Shown: positions 11,285-23,259, counted from the stretch's first letter. The stretch is 64,000 nt of DNA from Isoetes taiwanensis (GCA_021234155.1 JAJEKV010000049.1:3129487-3193486); one strand, 5' to 3'. The notes: generated by a model not told the origin, from the letters alone. Numbers and translations are program-made.

Positions 11285-13709
11285 TCATAAATCGATTGCT
11301 GGTCCCTGATCAAGTATTAACATGGCAAAAAGAAAACATAGCTGCGTAGGACTCAATGATAGAGAAGTTGCCTCTTCCATAACTAGCATTGCTTCATTGT
11401 GTGCCGCAAGCAAACCCCCCGCTTCTGCAGCCTGTTGATATGTCTCATAAGTTTGATCATTAACCCTCTTTAATTCATCCCACGTCCTGGCTGGACGGTG
11501 CAATAAAATTTGTCTTAAGTAGAACGCCTCGCCGACCTTAGGTAATAGTAAACGTATTCTACATATTAATGGTTGTCTAATCCTTTTCTTTACGATGCTT
11601 CGTGTAATTCCTTCTTGCTCTTGTTCTACATATGATCCAGATTCAGATGCTAATGATGGGTTAAAGGGTGTTAACGTATATTGTTCGTAGTATTGAATAT
11701 AATTAAGCGTATCGAATACATGATCAAGCGGTCGTAAGAAGTATCGGTCCAACAATGATCTTGTATTCGGCCGCAACAGATGCAAAGGTAGACATTTAAC
11801 AGCAGGGGACTTGTTCGTTATGTCGTATGACATTATTCTCCAAGATGCCTCCATGGCCAAAAGGTATCGTGCCTTTAAGTACTCACGTATCTCATCTCTA
11901 GGAACCGATGCAGTAGTATGCGTCTGCGGAATGTTTTCAGAGCAATGACCTGTATTGAGATTTGTACGCTCACCACTCGCTTGTGTATCTCGTGTGATCG
12001 GAACTCTCTGTTGATCAAGGCCCGATGACGTCTCCGTGTTTGTATGCCTCTCTTGAGTAATTTGAAATCTTGCAGTATTAAAGCCCTTATATATGTAACC
12101 ATAGAGATAAGAGAAGACATGCACGGTGGATGCGATGTCAACCATAATATAGCAATCGAGTTCATGTAGCAAGAATGCATTATATGGAACTACCCACGCG
12201 TCATCTACACTCCTCCTCCTATATTGCACGTACCCTTTCGAGTCAAGGTGCGTCGTTGGATTAACTAGTTTTGGATAGTTATAGCAGCAAGAAGCACCAC
12301 GTGGGGAGCATCTATTAGAATGTCTATGAATCATAAATTTTTTGGACCTGCGCTCGAATAATCGGATCACTTGGTAGTTCTGCAGATATAATTTCATCAA
12401 CACATTCTATTGGTATATCTGGTTCGGTACGTAACACAAGATGCGAATGCGGTAATCCTCGCTTCTGAAACTCTACTATATTTATTATATATGATACCCG
12501 CTGAAAGAATTTATGCAACAATTCTTTTAGGCGTTGCAACCTTCCATGAAAACATCGGACAACAGTGATAGGTATATCAGAAGCATTTTGTCCAGGCCTA
12601 AGGGCAGCCCTTATTTCTGGTCAATCCGTGTTAGTCGTCATTGTAATGAATAGAGTTGGCCGGCCTTTTGACCTAGACAATGCCAATGCATCAACAACCT
12701 ACCACCTTTGACAACCCAAGAATGACGAAGGAAGGATAACATCATTTTGATTGTCATTTTCTCGCGCAGAGTAATCCTCATCGTATTGAATCCTCCTATT
12801 CCTGAAGGCGGAAGTCCTAAAGTAATTTAGTCGTGCGTCCTCAACCCTTGAATACATATCAACGAGATACTCCCCACATAAACGGCCCAGCTGAAGGAAC
12901 CTATCCTCATGCAAGATTCTTACTCTGTACCATTGTAGTTGCATGAGACCATATTCATTCCTAAGACCCCACCCTGGTGTACCATGCGGAAGTAGTAGTG
13001 GATATTGCAAAGGTTCATACATGGGATCAAGAATATTCATAAAAGTCGGTTCACCCGCATTTCGAGCCCAAAAGCCCGCAACTCGGGATGCAATATCAGC
13101 GGTATTGCTAACCTCTGCAATTGCCGCTATTTCATCGCTCCCAATTATTCCCTCAACTGTAATATATGCCGAAGGCATATGCACACTTTGTGAATCGTCA
13201 TATATATACCAGTGTATGGGATTTCCAGTATCTCTTGTTGGAAGCAACCGATGATACGTACGACCCGTGATCGTCACTGATGAAGGGAAGTCCAAGTTGA
13301 CGAACTCTCCATCAACTCCAAGCACGCTGAAGCAAAATAGTCTATTTATCTTTCTACATACTCCATTGAAACCCGACATGTTGTATAAATTAACCAATGC
13401 ATCAGACAAGGAAGGTAACTGCGGGAACTTTCCCTTAAAACAACAAAACCCATTTTGTTCAACATTCAACAATGGAATATGGCAATACGTGCATCGTTTA
13501 TTCCATGTGCACATCGTGAACGTTTGATTAATTGTTGTTCTCATATATTGTGCACGAGCCTGCCAATGTGCAAGCACCCTTGACACTGAGTCGTCCTCCA
13601 TACTACCTGCTTGCATCTCGATACGGCTAGATGTCGTGCCTGCAGCAGCTATATTTGTGTGACGTCCTCTGTCCATTAGACGTATACGATCCCTTTCTTC
13701 ATCAGGCAA
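11285..13709 (-). pseudogene. Helitron Rep (HUH) endonuclease region
   Basis: An N-terminal Helitron-like domain (13,709-12,699) includes CTYCHIPLL, YPLLLPHGTPGW and LVDMYSRVEDARLNYFR. Then follow GRPTLFITMTTNTD (about 12,640), GLPHSHLVLR (the HUH motif, about 12,450), and NPTTHLDSKGYVQYRRR and VFSYLYGYIYKG (about 12,080, the two-tyrosine motif). Rep nicks and joins DNA ends in rolling-circle transposition. Both the His and Tyr motifs are readable, with only one or two breaks (one near the TNTD block and one between the HUH frame and the next), so the decay looks modest. The downstream ORF at 12,403-11,285 is 372 codons long. Confidence 0.9.
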
Positions 13710-14406
13710 GTTCGCATAACACTATCTTCGTCTATGGCGTACTTCATCTCTGTCCTCCTCAGTTAACCTTGCATATCATCCTGCTCTGTACGTGTTATGA
13801 TCACCCGCAATTGCCGATGAGTCATTGACCAACTCGTTTTCATTGGTCGTTAACATGTTCAGAGTTGGAACAGTTCCTTTTGTTCCATCTCCAGGTGATC
13901 CCTCGTGTAACTCCCTAACTCCAGCCGCGAAGGAGGATTCACGGAAATTTGCATACTGTTCCCTTCGCCTACGACGAACTTCCGCCCTGCCTTCCTCACT
14001 CAATCTAGCATACCAGCTCGAGTTACAGGTATTCTGCTCACCTCCAACTATCGGTGACTCCTCGAGTAGTTCGCCTTCACTAGCAGACGGAACATTCGCA
14101 CTTGGAGCAAATTCGTTTACCCTAAGTTCATTTGTTCCATCTCGATGTATGTTTGTTCCATGTCCATTCAGAGTTGGAACAGTTCTTTTTGTTCCATCTC
14201 CAGGTGACCCCTCATGTAACTCCCTAACTCCAGCCGCGAAGGAGGATTCACGTAAATTTGCATACCGTTCCCTTTGCCTACGACGCACTTCCGCCCTGCC
14301 TTCCTCACTCAATCTAGCATACCAACTCGAGTTACAGGTATTCTGCTCACCTCCAACTACCGGTGCCTCCTCGAGTAATTCGCTTTCACTAGCAGACAGA
14401 ACATTT
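13710..14406 (-). pseudogene. Helitron N-terminal repeat region, part nearer Rep
   Basis: A 178-codon frame (14,312-13,776) holds two copies of a repeat with RLSEEGRAEVRRR followed by RYANLRESSFAAG and an acidic ELHEGSPGDG block. DNA identity between the copies exceeds 90%. Arg-rich repeats of this kind precede Rep in several plant and algal Helitrons, but their role is unknown. The region ends abruptly at the ATTT target site of the nested element and resumes at 26,632. Confidence 0.75.
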
Positions 14407-14437
14407 AACCATCATCCAATTAAATTGGGATTATGTC
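14407..14437. repeat. Element A left terminal inverted repeat (cargo side)
   Basis: It begins AACCATCATCCAATTAAAT and ends ATTATGTC. It matches the inverse of 26,601-26,631 with two mismatches and the cargo-side end of element B with one mismatch. Confidence 0.92.
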
Positions 14438-14444
14438 AACTCCA

Positions 14445-14454
14445 AAATCACGCC
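14445..14454. promoter_or_regulatory. Subterminal half-site AAATCACGCC
   Basis: This decamer starts 38 bp inside the terminus. It is one half of the palindrome that recurs through the introns and spacers of element A. The equivalent half-site in element B lies at the same distance and reads AAATCGCGCC. A binding site for an element-encoded protein is my inference. Confidence 0.6.
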
Positions 14455-14800
14455 AACCTGCTATTGTCTTCTAGGGGGTTTTTGTTTTTTTTAATCTTTT
14501 TTTTTGGACTTCAAAAATAACATAAGGTTGCGATTCACGTGTGACTTTTCATATGCGAATTGAAATATGCAGAAATGAAGAGCAAGTTGCTAACATAGAT
14601 GAGACAAATATTGCTTGCTCAATAGATGATAATATTAGGTTTGATAATAACAAATTGCATTATTTGCGAGGCAATTCCAGACTCGAAATTATCGATACAT
14701 GGCACAAATATCATACAAAAATATCATATATTCCAATAAAACATTAAGGGATCAATCCATGTTTTTCCACGTATTTAACAAGGTGTGGTTCCATGTCGGC
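14455..14800. other. 3' flank of the element A cargo gene
   Basis: AT-rich sequence between the cargo gene stop and the left terminus. A short plus-strand frame at 14,541-14,747 has no features and no counterpart at the same place in element B. Confidence 0.4.
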
Positions 14801-15378
14801 CGTTCTATCGGTTAAGGTGCGAATCTAACACTTCACCCACCGTCATCCCCATAGCCAAATTATGCATAATAGACACAAACTTCACGAGAAAATCATACGT
14901 CCCAAAGTTTTTTGGATCGTAAGATGGTGGATTGAGAACTGTGTTTGATTGTAGAAGCATTTGAGAGCATCATCATCCACTATGATTATATCATCCTTAT
15001 TTCGATACCAAGTTAGGTCCATCATGTTACTCAAGTGTTTGATGAAGATAGGCTTGCTGTTGGATCCTTGGGATTAGTGAACTTCACACATTTGTTACGA
15101 TCCCAAAGGGTCAACCAATTTCTACGCATTTCCCCGGTGCCTCCAAAGTATCCTTGATGTTCCTTAGTTCCATGGATGACCAAATACCAACTTCGAAATA
15201 ACTTTGAATGCCTCGTCTAGCATCTCCTTCAAGTGCGGTGGCGGATAGATCCACTTGGTGTTTGATTCTCTTGGTGTCGATGAAGCTGTTCTCTAGCCAC
15301 TTTTATTTTTCGGAAAAGTCTTGCAAAGGACTCCGTTTAGGTCGAACACCACAACCTTCTTAGAAGCGCCAATGGAAG

Positions 15379-15589
15379 CTGAAACATCAAACATGTATCC
15401 GGTTCGCAAGATCACGATAACACAAACAATACAAACTGGCCAAGCGTGATTTGAAATAGTCATAACCAAATGCTTCGGCGTGATTTAGTTTGACAACGAA
15501 AAATAATCAAAAGCAGCTTGGCGCGATTTAATTCAAAGGTAATACAAATTAAATCACAGCGTGGCGCTATTTCGTCGGCAAGGCCATAC
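15379..15589. promoter_or_regulatory. Intron 3 of the element A cargo gene with palindrome half-sites
   Basis: The intron is bounded on the minus strand by GATAG before GTATGG and by TTTCAG. It holds four half-sites: CAAGCGTGATTT (15,441), CGGCGTGATTT (15,476), TTGGCGCGATTT (about 15,517) and GTGGCGCTATTT (about 15,561). The last two have the GCGC core that is typical of element B. The matching intron of element B holds two full palindromes. Confidence 0.6.
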
Positions 15590-17635
15590 CTATCATCTTC
15601 GGTTTTTTTTTAGTCATCGGCGTCATTCTCCCCTCCGCCACCCTTAATCTTCGTCTTCTTTCACCTTTGTTAGAATTGTTATTTTCTATTAGTTCATTTT
15701 GCGTCCTTCTGGCCGACATTATTTTACTATTGATTTGGCAAACACAGTGAATCACTAGAGCCTTCGTTGCCTTCATTTTCGGTTTCCCTGTCAATTATTT
15801 CATTGTTAACTTTGTGAATCTACTCTATTGTTGCTTGCATCACCCGCAATGTGGGCAAGGATATTCCCTAAGTTCGCCGCCATCACGGTACTTTGAGCAA
15901 CCGGTTTAGCGACTATTTGTTCATTCTTGCTTTCCTTATCGGTGCAGATTACTAGTTCCCTCTCCGGGAGCAAGCGTCCACTTTCGAATTGGACAAGTCT
16001 CACGAGACTTTTGATTGCTGATGATTTCAGGTTGCCATAAGGGCCTTTAGGAGACTTGGCAAGCACATGCATGAGGAATGGTTCAAGAAAGTCTTTGGCA
16101 CGCTCATCACTCACAAAGCGGTGACATCTTCTTGCACCCATAAGAGCCTCTCGGGCAATATAACCTCAACATGAAGCTCCAAGCGAGGTTGTATCAATTG
16201 GAGCAAATGCCTCGGCGAGGTAAGCAGCCATAGGCGGGGAAATCCATTTTTATTTAAGGGGCCCTTCTCCTTAGTTTGTAGCTTCGTACTTGATTTCCCC
16301 ACTTAGGAGGGGGGTCCGATCCTCATCCTCTTCGACTCATCTGATTACGTGATCGATCCGTATGAAAGAATATAGTTCTTAAGTGCGGATCATCTAGAAG
16401 AAAAACATTCCCATGCCTTTGCTATTGTCACCCTTGGCCTTAGCAATATCATATTCCTCGTCGGCGGCATGGATATCATAATAAAGATCACATGTGCCAT
16501 CTTCCGATTACGTTCATGACTCATTATCCTTAACATCATATATTAGGCATCCCTCCCTAATAACTTTGAGGCACTCGGATCATGGCAGCGAGATAGTGCA
16601 TGCAGATGTGACTCACTCACGAAGGACAAGCGATGACAATAGTGAAGGACCTCTCGGTTGTCAATCCTATCAATTTGGTAAAAAAGCTCTTTGTAGTCCT
16701 TACGGTTCATGCCCATATCTCCTCTCCACCCTGGTTGTCCAACACAAAAGAGTGATATATTTTTAAGGCGGAAGTTGAATCGGCAAGAGACCTTTGTACC
16801 CAATGGAGGTGAATCTTGGGGCGATTGTGTCGTCTTCTCGGTAATCTTCTTCACAAGGGCCACTTTTCTTCTCAACTCGGCCCGATTACCTTAGGGGTAG
16901 AGTCTCCTTATGTTTTGTATTTTTAGCCTTCCAATTCTTTAGGAAGTCCTTTGACCAGAATACAAACTTCTTGATGTCATCATTCTTGACCTTGTATTTG
17001 TCCGGCAATCCAATTTGAGATAATGCCACATCCCAGATAGCCTTTGTAACTTCGGCTCCTACGGTGACTTCATTATATCGTACATCCTTCACATGGCTGC
17101 AAGCACTCAGCGAAGGACATCCTATCCTTGGTGAAAGCACCCTTCTTGTATAAGACTTCCTTCTTTAAGCACTTTGGTCTAAAACCCAAATGGTCTCGGC
17201 GTCGTCTAGCCCACGAGTCTTTCTCATCTGTCACATTCAAGTCAAAGATGCTTACATCAGCAGGAGGCACCCTACCCATAGTATCGGCGGCTTCCCTTGT
17301 GCATAAAAGCGTCCCGAATTCATTCCACTTGAGCCATCTTGCCTCCTTACAAAACACAATCTTATCTGAGTGTCATTTGGTCGACCGCTTTGGATGAGCT
17401 TTGAAGGATGCAATGTCATCACCACCTTTTTCTTTGATTTTCTTGCGGTCTTCTTCTTCTCTGTATAATTATATGCGGCGAGTCCGCTCCAGCAGCTTGA
17501 ATGCCTCGGACTTTGACCATACATGCGGTGGGCAATGGGCAGCCATATTCCACCCTTGTTGGCCGGGCGTGGCGCGGTTGTTCAACGTATGGACTGCAAT
17601 AAATGCGGACATTGAATCGGTATCATAGAATAGAA

Positions 17636-17897
17636 ACATGCGGGCGTGATTTGAATAGAATTGATGAAGAGAAAAATCACGCTGGCGTGAAATGAATAAA
17701 GTTACTAATGCAATTCCGCCCGGCGTGCTTTCAAATCAAACCAATTCCGCCCGGCGTGTTTTCAAATCAATGGAATTCACGCCCGGGCGTGTTTTCAAAT
17801 CAATTGGTTGACTTGAAAACACGCTGGCGTGGAATCGATTGATTTCAAAAAACGCTGGCGTGAATTGGTTTGATTTGAAAGCACGCTGGCGTGAATA
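17636..17897. repeat. Intronic foldback made of eight CACGCC-type palindromes (element A)
   Basis: Intron 2 of the cargo gene contains eight copies of a short palindrome such as ATTCACGCCCGGGCGTG and AACACGCTGGCGTG, spaced 20-45 bp apart. The segments between them are also inverted repeats: CTTTCAAATCAAACCAATTC at about 17,736 recurs in reverse near 17,860. The stretch 17,722-17,897 therefore folds into one hairpin with arms of about 85 bp around TTGGTTGACTT. The same intron of element B has its own unrelated foldback. Confidence 0.85.
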
Positions 17898-19644
17898 CAA
17901 TTTATGAAACCAGGTTGATTACCTTTTGTATAGAAATGTCTTCCCCATTTCATTCAAAGTTGCACTAATCTCGACCAAATCTGCGGGTGAAGTATTGGCA
18001 TCAAGATCTGACACCTCCTATCGCGCATAGTGATTGTAGAACACTTTTTGGCTGTTTGTTACTTTTTGCCGATGATGGCCTTTTTTGTGCCTCAACGGAA
18101 TCTTTGCCGTCGATGATGACATATTTAATATCATCACTTGATAATAGCTCTGGGCGTTAGATCCACCGGCCGAGCTTGTTGAGATCATATCCCAAGGTAG
18201 CACATCGGTGGCATAGGCATTTGACTGGATTACTAATCATGCTCGAACAATCTCCATGGCATGTCTTTGGATCATATCTCCTGCTAACATAAATGGAGCT
18301 TGGTGAGCGGATGAGGACTTCACATGGATCGCATAAAAGTTTCCTTAAGACCCAATGGATAATGGTCGGCGTACTTATTGACTTGTTCATGGCCTCTAGG
18401 CTGCGCCACTCTGTCTGTTCATTCTCAAAAGCGAAGCCTCCATGCCGCCGACAAGCTGCGGGTTGAACATTCTTCCCTAGATCTAGGACCCTTTTAGAAG
18501 CTTTCAAGTCAGCTAATTCCTAGCTTGCTGCAAATAGTGACTTGGTGTGGGTTTAGTGAACATGCCTCTACGCACATTTTGTAACCCCTTGGCAAATAGA
18601 TATTGGCGTGCTTGCTACATTGGTTGGCCAACCATACTTAAAACATGTCTCACCGTTCACATCTGTCTTCATGAGCGTATCCTTGTATGCGGTAGCTCTC
18701 ACGGTGAGTAAGTGCGGCGGATCTTTCTTACGCTACGTGTAATCTCCAAGAGCAATTTGCGGTGGGTGTCATCCTCTTCCTCACAAGAGATTAGGATCCC
18801 TTGTTTGGCCATCTTATGCGCTTCCTTTTTCCTCGAGAAGAGAGTTAAGTCGAGCTTGCCATTTGTCTTGGCAAGGTCAGCGTACCCACTCGGCACCCTC
18901 GTCCATTTCCTCTTGAGGCGAGGCGGGGTCGGTGGTTGCTATAAGAATCGGCCCTTCATCATCTAAGGTGAGATCATATGGTACCGCATCACGGGGTCGT
19001 CGCCCTTGCTTTCTTGGCGGGATTAGAACCGAATTAGTAGGGTTTTCTTCCTCTTGAGCACTTTGCAAATGAAGATGAGCACTTTTTAGAGCACTTTTCA
19101 GGAACAAAGAGATCACGCTTGGCGTGCATTTTAAACCTAAATTAGTACAAATCACGCTTGGCGTGTTGGTATCTCCACCATGCTATCGTTAATTTGAAAC
19201 TAAATTATTTTGCATCCACATTTTAAGCTACATACCCTTCATGAATCCATATTTCACACTATTTAACCTCATTGAACATTGCTATCTCCAAGCTGTCTAA
19301 CACCGCTATATTCTATATATAAAAGCGAGCAAAATTATGTTCTCTGAGCGGACAATCGAGCATTAGCGATGTTAATACTTAAAATTCATGCAAAGCATAA
19401 TAACTCAAACTCATGCAAAGCATATTAAGTGAAAGGAAATATCTCAAATTCATGCAAGCATAATACTCTCCACGATTATTGTGTATACGTGGCAAATTAA
19501 ATACCTTGAATAGGGTTACGTGTATTACGTGTATTACGATCAGCGTCCTCACGAAACTTGAGAAGAGCGGGTTTAGAGATTCCTCTTCCACCGCCTCCTC
19601 TGCCCGTCGCCTCGACCTCGATTCGCTTTAGAAGACATCTCGAA

Positions 19645-20060
19645 TCGCCCTAGTAGCAGTGAAGTCGGGAAGGTTTCGGATCTGGCCTTTCGAGCTGCTT
19701 TCGAAGAAATAGCTTTTTCTACATGCGAGAAAATAGAAATTTGAATTTCAAGAAAACACAAAATCGGTTTGAAATATTCTTGACACATACAAATAATAAT
19801 GGCGAAGACCCGTCCGCCGACTTCTTTCATTAAGTTTTAAAATCCCTACCCAAATTTATCCGCCTAAGCGTAGTTAACCTAATCTTTCTTCTAATTGAAT
19901 TTTCCCGACCGCCGAGTTTCCATAGCGCCTTGACTTCTCAAATCAACCGGAGACTCAAATCAGCTTCTCAAGAATGGCTCTGAGAATTCGGTACTCATCT
20001 CATTCAATAGCTTGAACATTAATTTCCAATAGTAGGTGTCACGAATAGCAATTTTTCTGC
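19645..20060. promoter_or_regulatory. Spacer between the divergent element A genes
   Basis: About 400 bp separate the start of the cargo gene (minus) from the first recognisable transposase exon (plus). It should hold both promoters and any 5' exon of the transposase. I see no convincing TATA box on the plus strand here. Confidence 0.4.
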
Positions 20061-20741
20061 GATTGTCGAAGATGAATGTTTCATGTTAACTACAAATCGA
20101 GAAAAGGAAAGTAGGATTATGCAAGATCGACTCCATCGATCCATTGTAATGCTTGTCATGGAATTCGGCTTTCGGGGATAAGTATGTCGAAAGTTCTGAT
20201 GATTAAGCTGGCTGCGCTATGGATGAAGCTTTACCTCATGAGACACCCCGGTGGGGATACGGTTGGAGAAAGTGTTGGAACATTTGTTGCATGGCCAAAA
20301 CCGCTTAAAAAGGTATGTAACATGTATTACATTGTAGAAATATAGAAGTAGACAAAATTTGTTGTATTCATTGGAAAAAGATTACAATTGTATATAATCG
20401 GATAAATTTGGATAAACCGGACAAAATCGGACTCTTTGTTTCAAGCCCGGTCCTCTTGAGTAGGCTGGGCTATCGATCTCCCATTTCCATTGCGGGGCAT
20501 AGTGAATTCTTACGGTAAAACCCCGGCAAAAACACGGGCTCTAGCTCCACCACCCCCCTTTGCTCCACCTCCACCTCCCTGCTCCTCCTCCTGCTCCACC
20601 TCCTGCTCCATTGGTTGAACCTCCAATGCATCGTATAAGCGCTGCGGTAGTGGTTCCATTGGTTGAGCCATCTCCATTGCATCATTATACACCTTTGTGG
20701 TAGTGGTTCGTGTTGGGGCATCCGGGCATAGAGGCTAACCA

Positions 20742-21101
20742 CTAAGAAACGCTTGACTCCTCATTTTGAATCTCGGTGGCCGGATCACGAGATTCACTCT
20801 CGATCAATGCATGTCTTGCATTCTCGAAGTGATTAGATAAGAGGGCGAGCCTCAGATGCGATTGCAAGGGCCCCGAGCCCGGATCTATCATTGCCTGGCG
20901 CTCTGCTGCCATCATCATTACTTGATCCAAGTACTCGGGGTTGCAAGATCGGTGCTCCGGCCCGAGCCCGGTGCTCGGTAGCAGTTCAACCGGTTGGAGA
21001 TTGGAGCAGCCGAGGCTGGGAACGTGTGATTGCTGGCCCAAATGTAATTCCAATCCATCTTCGTCACCAATAGGGTGATTAATGTAACTGGCATCTATCA
21101 A
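20742..21101 (-). CDS. Hypothetical small ORF inside the transposase intron (element A)
   Basis: This 119-codon open frame contains GQQSHVPSLGCSNLQPVELL and ends EIQNEESSVS. It lies antisense within the large transposase intron and is flanked by palindromes at 21,125 and 21,174. It has no ATG at the frame start, but TTGATAG upstream could be a splice acceptor. No family is recognised. Element B has a different small ORF in the same intron on the same relative strand. It may be a downstream exon of the TATA-bearing unit at 22,006-21,674. Confidence 0.35.
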   Translation of the reverse strand: MIDASYINHPIGDEDGLELHLGQQSHVPSLGCSNLQPVELLPSTGLGPEHRSCNPEYLDQVMMMAAERQAMIDPGSGPLQSHLRLALLSNHFENARHALIESESRDPATEIQNEESSVS

Positions 21102-21673
21102 TAGGAAGTGGCGGAGTATCGGTATTCACGCTGGCGTGTTATATTTCTTTATTTATAAACTTAGAAACTAAGAACCGCCCGGCGTGTTTAAGCGTAAAAG
21201 TTGAAAGTAGGGATACAATTGTTTGCATTTCGGCGTAAAAAGCGCTATATAGGAAAAACTATACACGCGCTCGTGCATGCATTAACCGGCGTGTAAATAA
21301 TTGCGGCCTTTATCTATTTACTTATCTATGCATGCAGGTTTTTTTCTCCCTCCTCTTTGAATGCCGCCCGGCGTGTATTCATGTTGAAAACTAAGATTAC
21401 CCTAAAACACGCTTTAGCGTGTTTCAAATATTATCTTTCAGATTTTTCTAATGCTTTCTACTACACATTCATAATAGAAACTTGCATGCAATAGCATGAT
21501 TAATTCAGGAAGAGAAACTCAAGAATTTTTCGAAACAAAAAAGCGGATGAAGTTTATAAAAACTATTACGGTTTTCATAAACATCATCTGCTTCCTCTTG
21601 CCTCGAGCAAATGCAAAAGCTTGTCTTCTTGGATTAAAACGCCATTGAGATGATACTTAAAACTAAATGAAAA

Positions 21674-22006
21674 CTAACCTTGAGTTACGAGGCTGGAAGG
21701 AGGATAGATGCTTGTGGTTTTAATTAGAGGCTTTTTCGATTCATGAGACCTTAGTCCTCTGCTTTTGGTTTTAATTCGAGTCTCAGATGTCCTCTGCTTA
21801 CTGGATGCTCTCTGAACAAAAGCGGAGTCTTTTAGTAAGTTAGGAATTGCGAAACCAAACATCTAACATTGATGAATATAAATCTGCTCACCAAGATTTG
21901 GACTGGCGGATCCAAACCGCATGAAAGCATAACCGGCAAATCATTATGAAGGAAGGAAGAAAATGTAGGAACTTGGAGAGCGTAAAATGGATTTATATAG
22001 GCACAA
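21674..22006 (-). CDS. Small TATA-driven gene (62 codons) in the transposase intron
   Basis: On the minus strand CCTATATAAATCC (about 22,006-21,994) is followed about 130 bp later by an ATG frame, MFGFAIPNLLKDSAF, ending IYPPSSLVTQG at 21,674. The product is short and basic and has no known domain. Its upstream region is a diverged duplicate of that of the ORF at 22,831-23,076. The coding call is weak; the promoter is the stronger part. Confidence 0.35.
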
Positions 22007-22140
22007 TTAGAAATAAGTTAAGCGTGAATAATTGATTGCTTGAATTAACACGCTTTGGCGTCACGGTCTTCCTTGGACATGACATGTATATGGTATATAT
22101 GGAGAATATTGCATTTCATGCAATAAATTCTCCATGACAT
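21985..22140 (-). promoter_or_regulatory. Duplicated TATA promoter, copy 1
   Basis: Read on the plus strand, GGATTTATATAGG is followed by AATTAG, AGCGTGAATAATTGATTGC and AACACGCTTTGGCG. Copy 2 at 23,125-23,255 has the same order: GGATTTATATAGG, AATTAG, AGCGTGAATAATTAATTGC, AACACGCCCGGCG. TATA box and palindrome half-sites are duplicated together. Confidence 0.65.
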
Positions 22141-22159
22141 TTTATTCCATTCATTGCAT

Positions 22160-22830
22160 TGAAAAAAAAAAAAATTTGAAATTTTATATAGGCTAAATTA
22201 AAAATAATTTTAAAGGCAAAATTATCAAGGCTAAAAAATGACTTGTTGAGTTTGGGAATTGTTTTAGGTCGTATAGGAAAATTTCCTATCTTCTTTGTGA
22301 TTGATTTATAGTGTTCAGAGACTTTGTTGACACAAATCTGAGAGACAAAATTTTGGAGAAAACACTTTGGAGACAAAATGCTTGGAGAAAGCAGTTTGAT
22401 TTCATTCAAAATATTTTTATGTCTGAGAAAAACTGTTTGAAGAAAAGCTGTTTGAAGAAAAAGTTTGTGAAGAAAACTATTTGATTTCATTCAAAATTGA
22501 TATGTCTGGATGCCAAGAATGGCTTTACAAAATGCGAAGGCTTTACAAAATGCCGAAGGCTTTACAAGATGCACGGGATCTGCATCATTGATCTTCCACG
22601 TCTGGAACAAAGAAGAAAAAAGGTGTTAGAAAAGAAAGAAAGGTGAAAAAAAAATAAAAGCAGGACATGCAAACTGGCTCATCTCTCGGCCATTCTAAAA
22701 AGCTGGTGAATTCTCGACCTTCCTCCTCATCCTCTTCTTCCCCCCTCCTCCTCCTCTTCCTCCTCCTCCTCTTCTTGAGAGATTTCATTCTCTGTTTTAG
22801 GGGGTCAAGCCAACCACAGGCGAGGCGGTT
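22160..22830. other. Intron sequence, T/A-rich with CT-rich low complexity
   Basis: This part of the transposase intron includes an A-tract near 22,160, short repeats such as GAAGGCTTTACAAAATGC around 22,520-22,570, and a CTC/CTT microsatellite near 22,720-22,780. No gene is seen. Confidence 0.45.
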
Positions 22831-23076
22831 TCATGCTCTTGGGAGGACATCTCCTCCTCTTCCTCCAACTCCTCCTCTTCCTCCTCTTCCTCCTCTTGAA
22901 TCGGAGGAATCGGAGGAGCTCAATTCCTCCTCTTCAAAATCGGCATCATCCTCACGAATCGGAATCGAGGAGGAGAATTGGGCAAGGAAATCGATGGCGG
23001 GGGAAGAGAGGGGTTCTTCAACCCGGCGTCTCTTTGGCGAGACCTCGGGTTCTTCATGAGCCAGAGGCAGCTTCAT
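22831..23076 (-). CDS. Small nuclear-type protein with NLS, acidic and RGG segments
   Basis: An ATG frame of 81 codons starts MKLPLAHEEPEVSPKRRRVE. PKRRRVE resembles a classical SV40-type nuclear localisation signal. An acidic/serine segment (DDADFEEEELSSSDSSDS) follows, then a glycine-arginine tail (RGGRGGRGGVGGRGG). On the minus strand CCTATATAAATCC lies about 60 bp before the ATG, a good TATA distance. The C-terminal half lies in a GGA-rich microsatellite, so its composition may be incidental. It sits antisense in the transposase intron of element A. A nuclear regulatory partner of the transposon is a guess. Confidence 0.4.
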   Translation of the reverse strand: MKLPLAHEEPEVSPKRRRVEEPLSSPAIDFLAQFSSSIPIREDDADFEEEELSSSDSSDSRGGRGGRGGVGGRGGDVLPRA

Positions 23077-23124
23077 GGCGAGGCGAAAAAAAAAAAATTG
23101 GGACGAGAATGGTCTTGAGGCGTG

Positions 23125-23255
23125 AACGGATTTATATAGGGTTAATTAGCTCTTAGCGTGAATAATTAATTGCCTCAAATAACACGCCCGGCGCATCTGA
23201 AATTCCCATGACTATATTATCTAGGGTATATTATTATGGATAATAAATTCTCCGT
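23125..23255 (-). promoter_or_regulatory. Duplicated TATA promoter, copy 2
   Basis: Same structure as the 21,985-22,140 copy: TATATAAA on the minus strand near 23,137, a GCGTGAATAATT block, and a palindrome-derived AACACGCCCGGCG. It drives the ORF at 22,831-23,076. Confidence 0.65.
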
Positions 23256-23259
23256 CTAT

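Larger units (their letters stand above)
14805..19640 (-). pseudogene. Element A cargo gene: DGQHS-like, methyltransferase-like and HAD protein
   Basis: Four exons can be placed by comparison with element B: exon 1 near 19,640-19,530 (start ATG, MSSKANRGRGDGQRRR), exon 2 near 19,150-17,923 (ending AAAAG before GTAATC), exon 3 at 17,593-15,590 and exon 4 at 15,378-14,805. Exon 2 has YISRRYD- and DGQHS-equivalents (IYVSRRYDPKTCH, YVIIDGKDSVEAQK). Exon 3 has FKLLERT, SIFDLNVTDE and GYIAREALMGARRC with VSDERAKDFL. Exon 4 has VVVFDLNGVLCKTF, WSSMELRNIKDTL and DIIIVDDDALKCF, the FCP1-like HAD motifs. Only the DGKDS variant departs from element B's DGQHS. Numerous frame changes and stops break it. 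See the element B copy for the fuller reading and function. Confidence 0.75.

Noticed and set aside
13825-14520. 231-codon open frame on the plus strand
   Set aside because: It is the antisense shadow of the Helitron N-terminal repeats and runs over the element A border.
17636-17897. CRISPR-like array
   Set aside because: The repeats are short palindromes with inverted spacers within a eukaryotic intron; no cas genes are present.
20470-20692. Glu/Gly-rich minus-strand frames
   Set aside because: Caused by a CTCC-type microsatellite at 20,560-20,610.
22667-23156. Plus-strand Ser/Leu-rich frames of 107-130 codons
   Set aside because: They arise from the CTC/GGA microsatellite opposite the NLS-bearing ORF, with no promoter on this strand.
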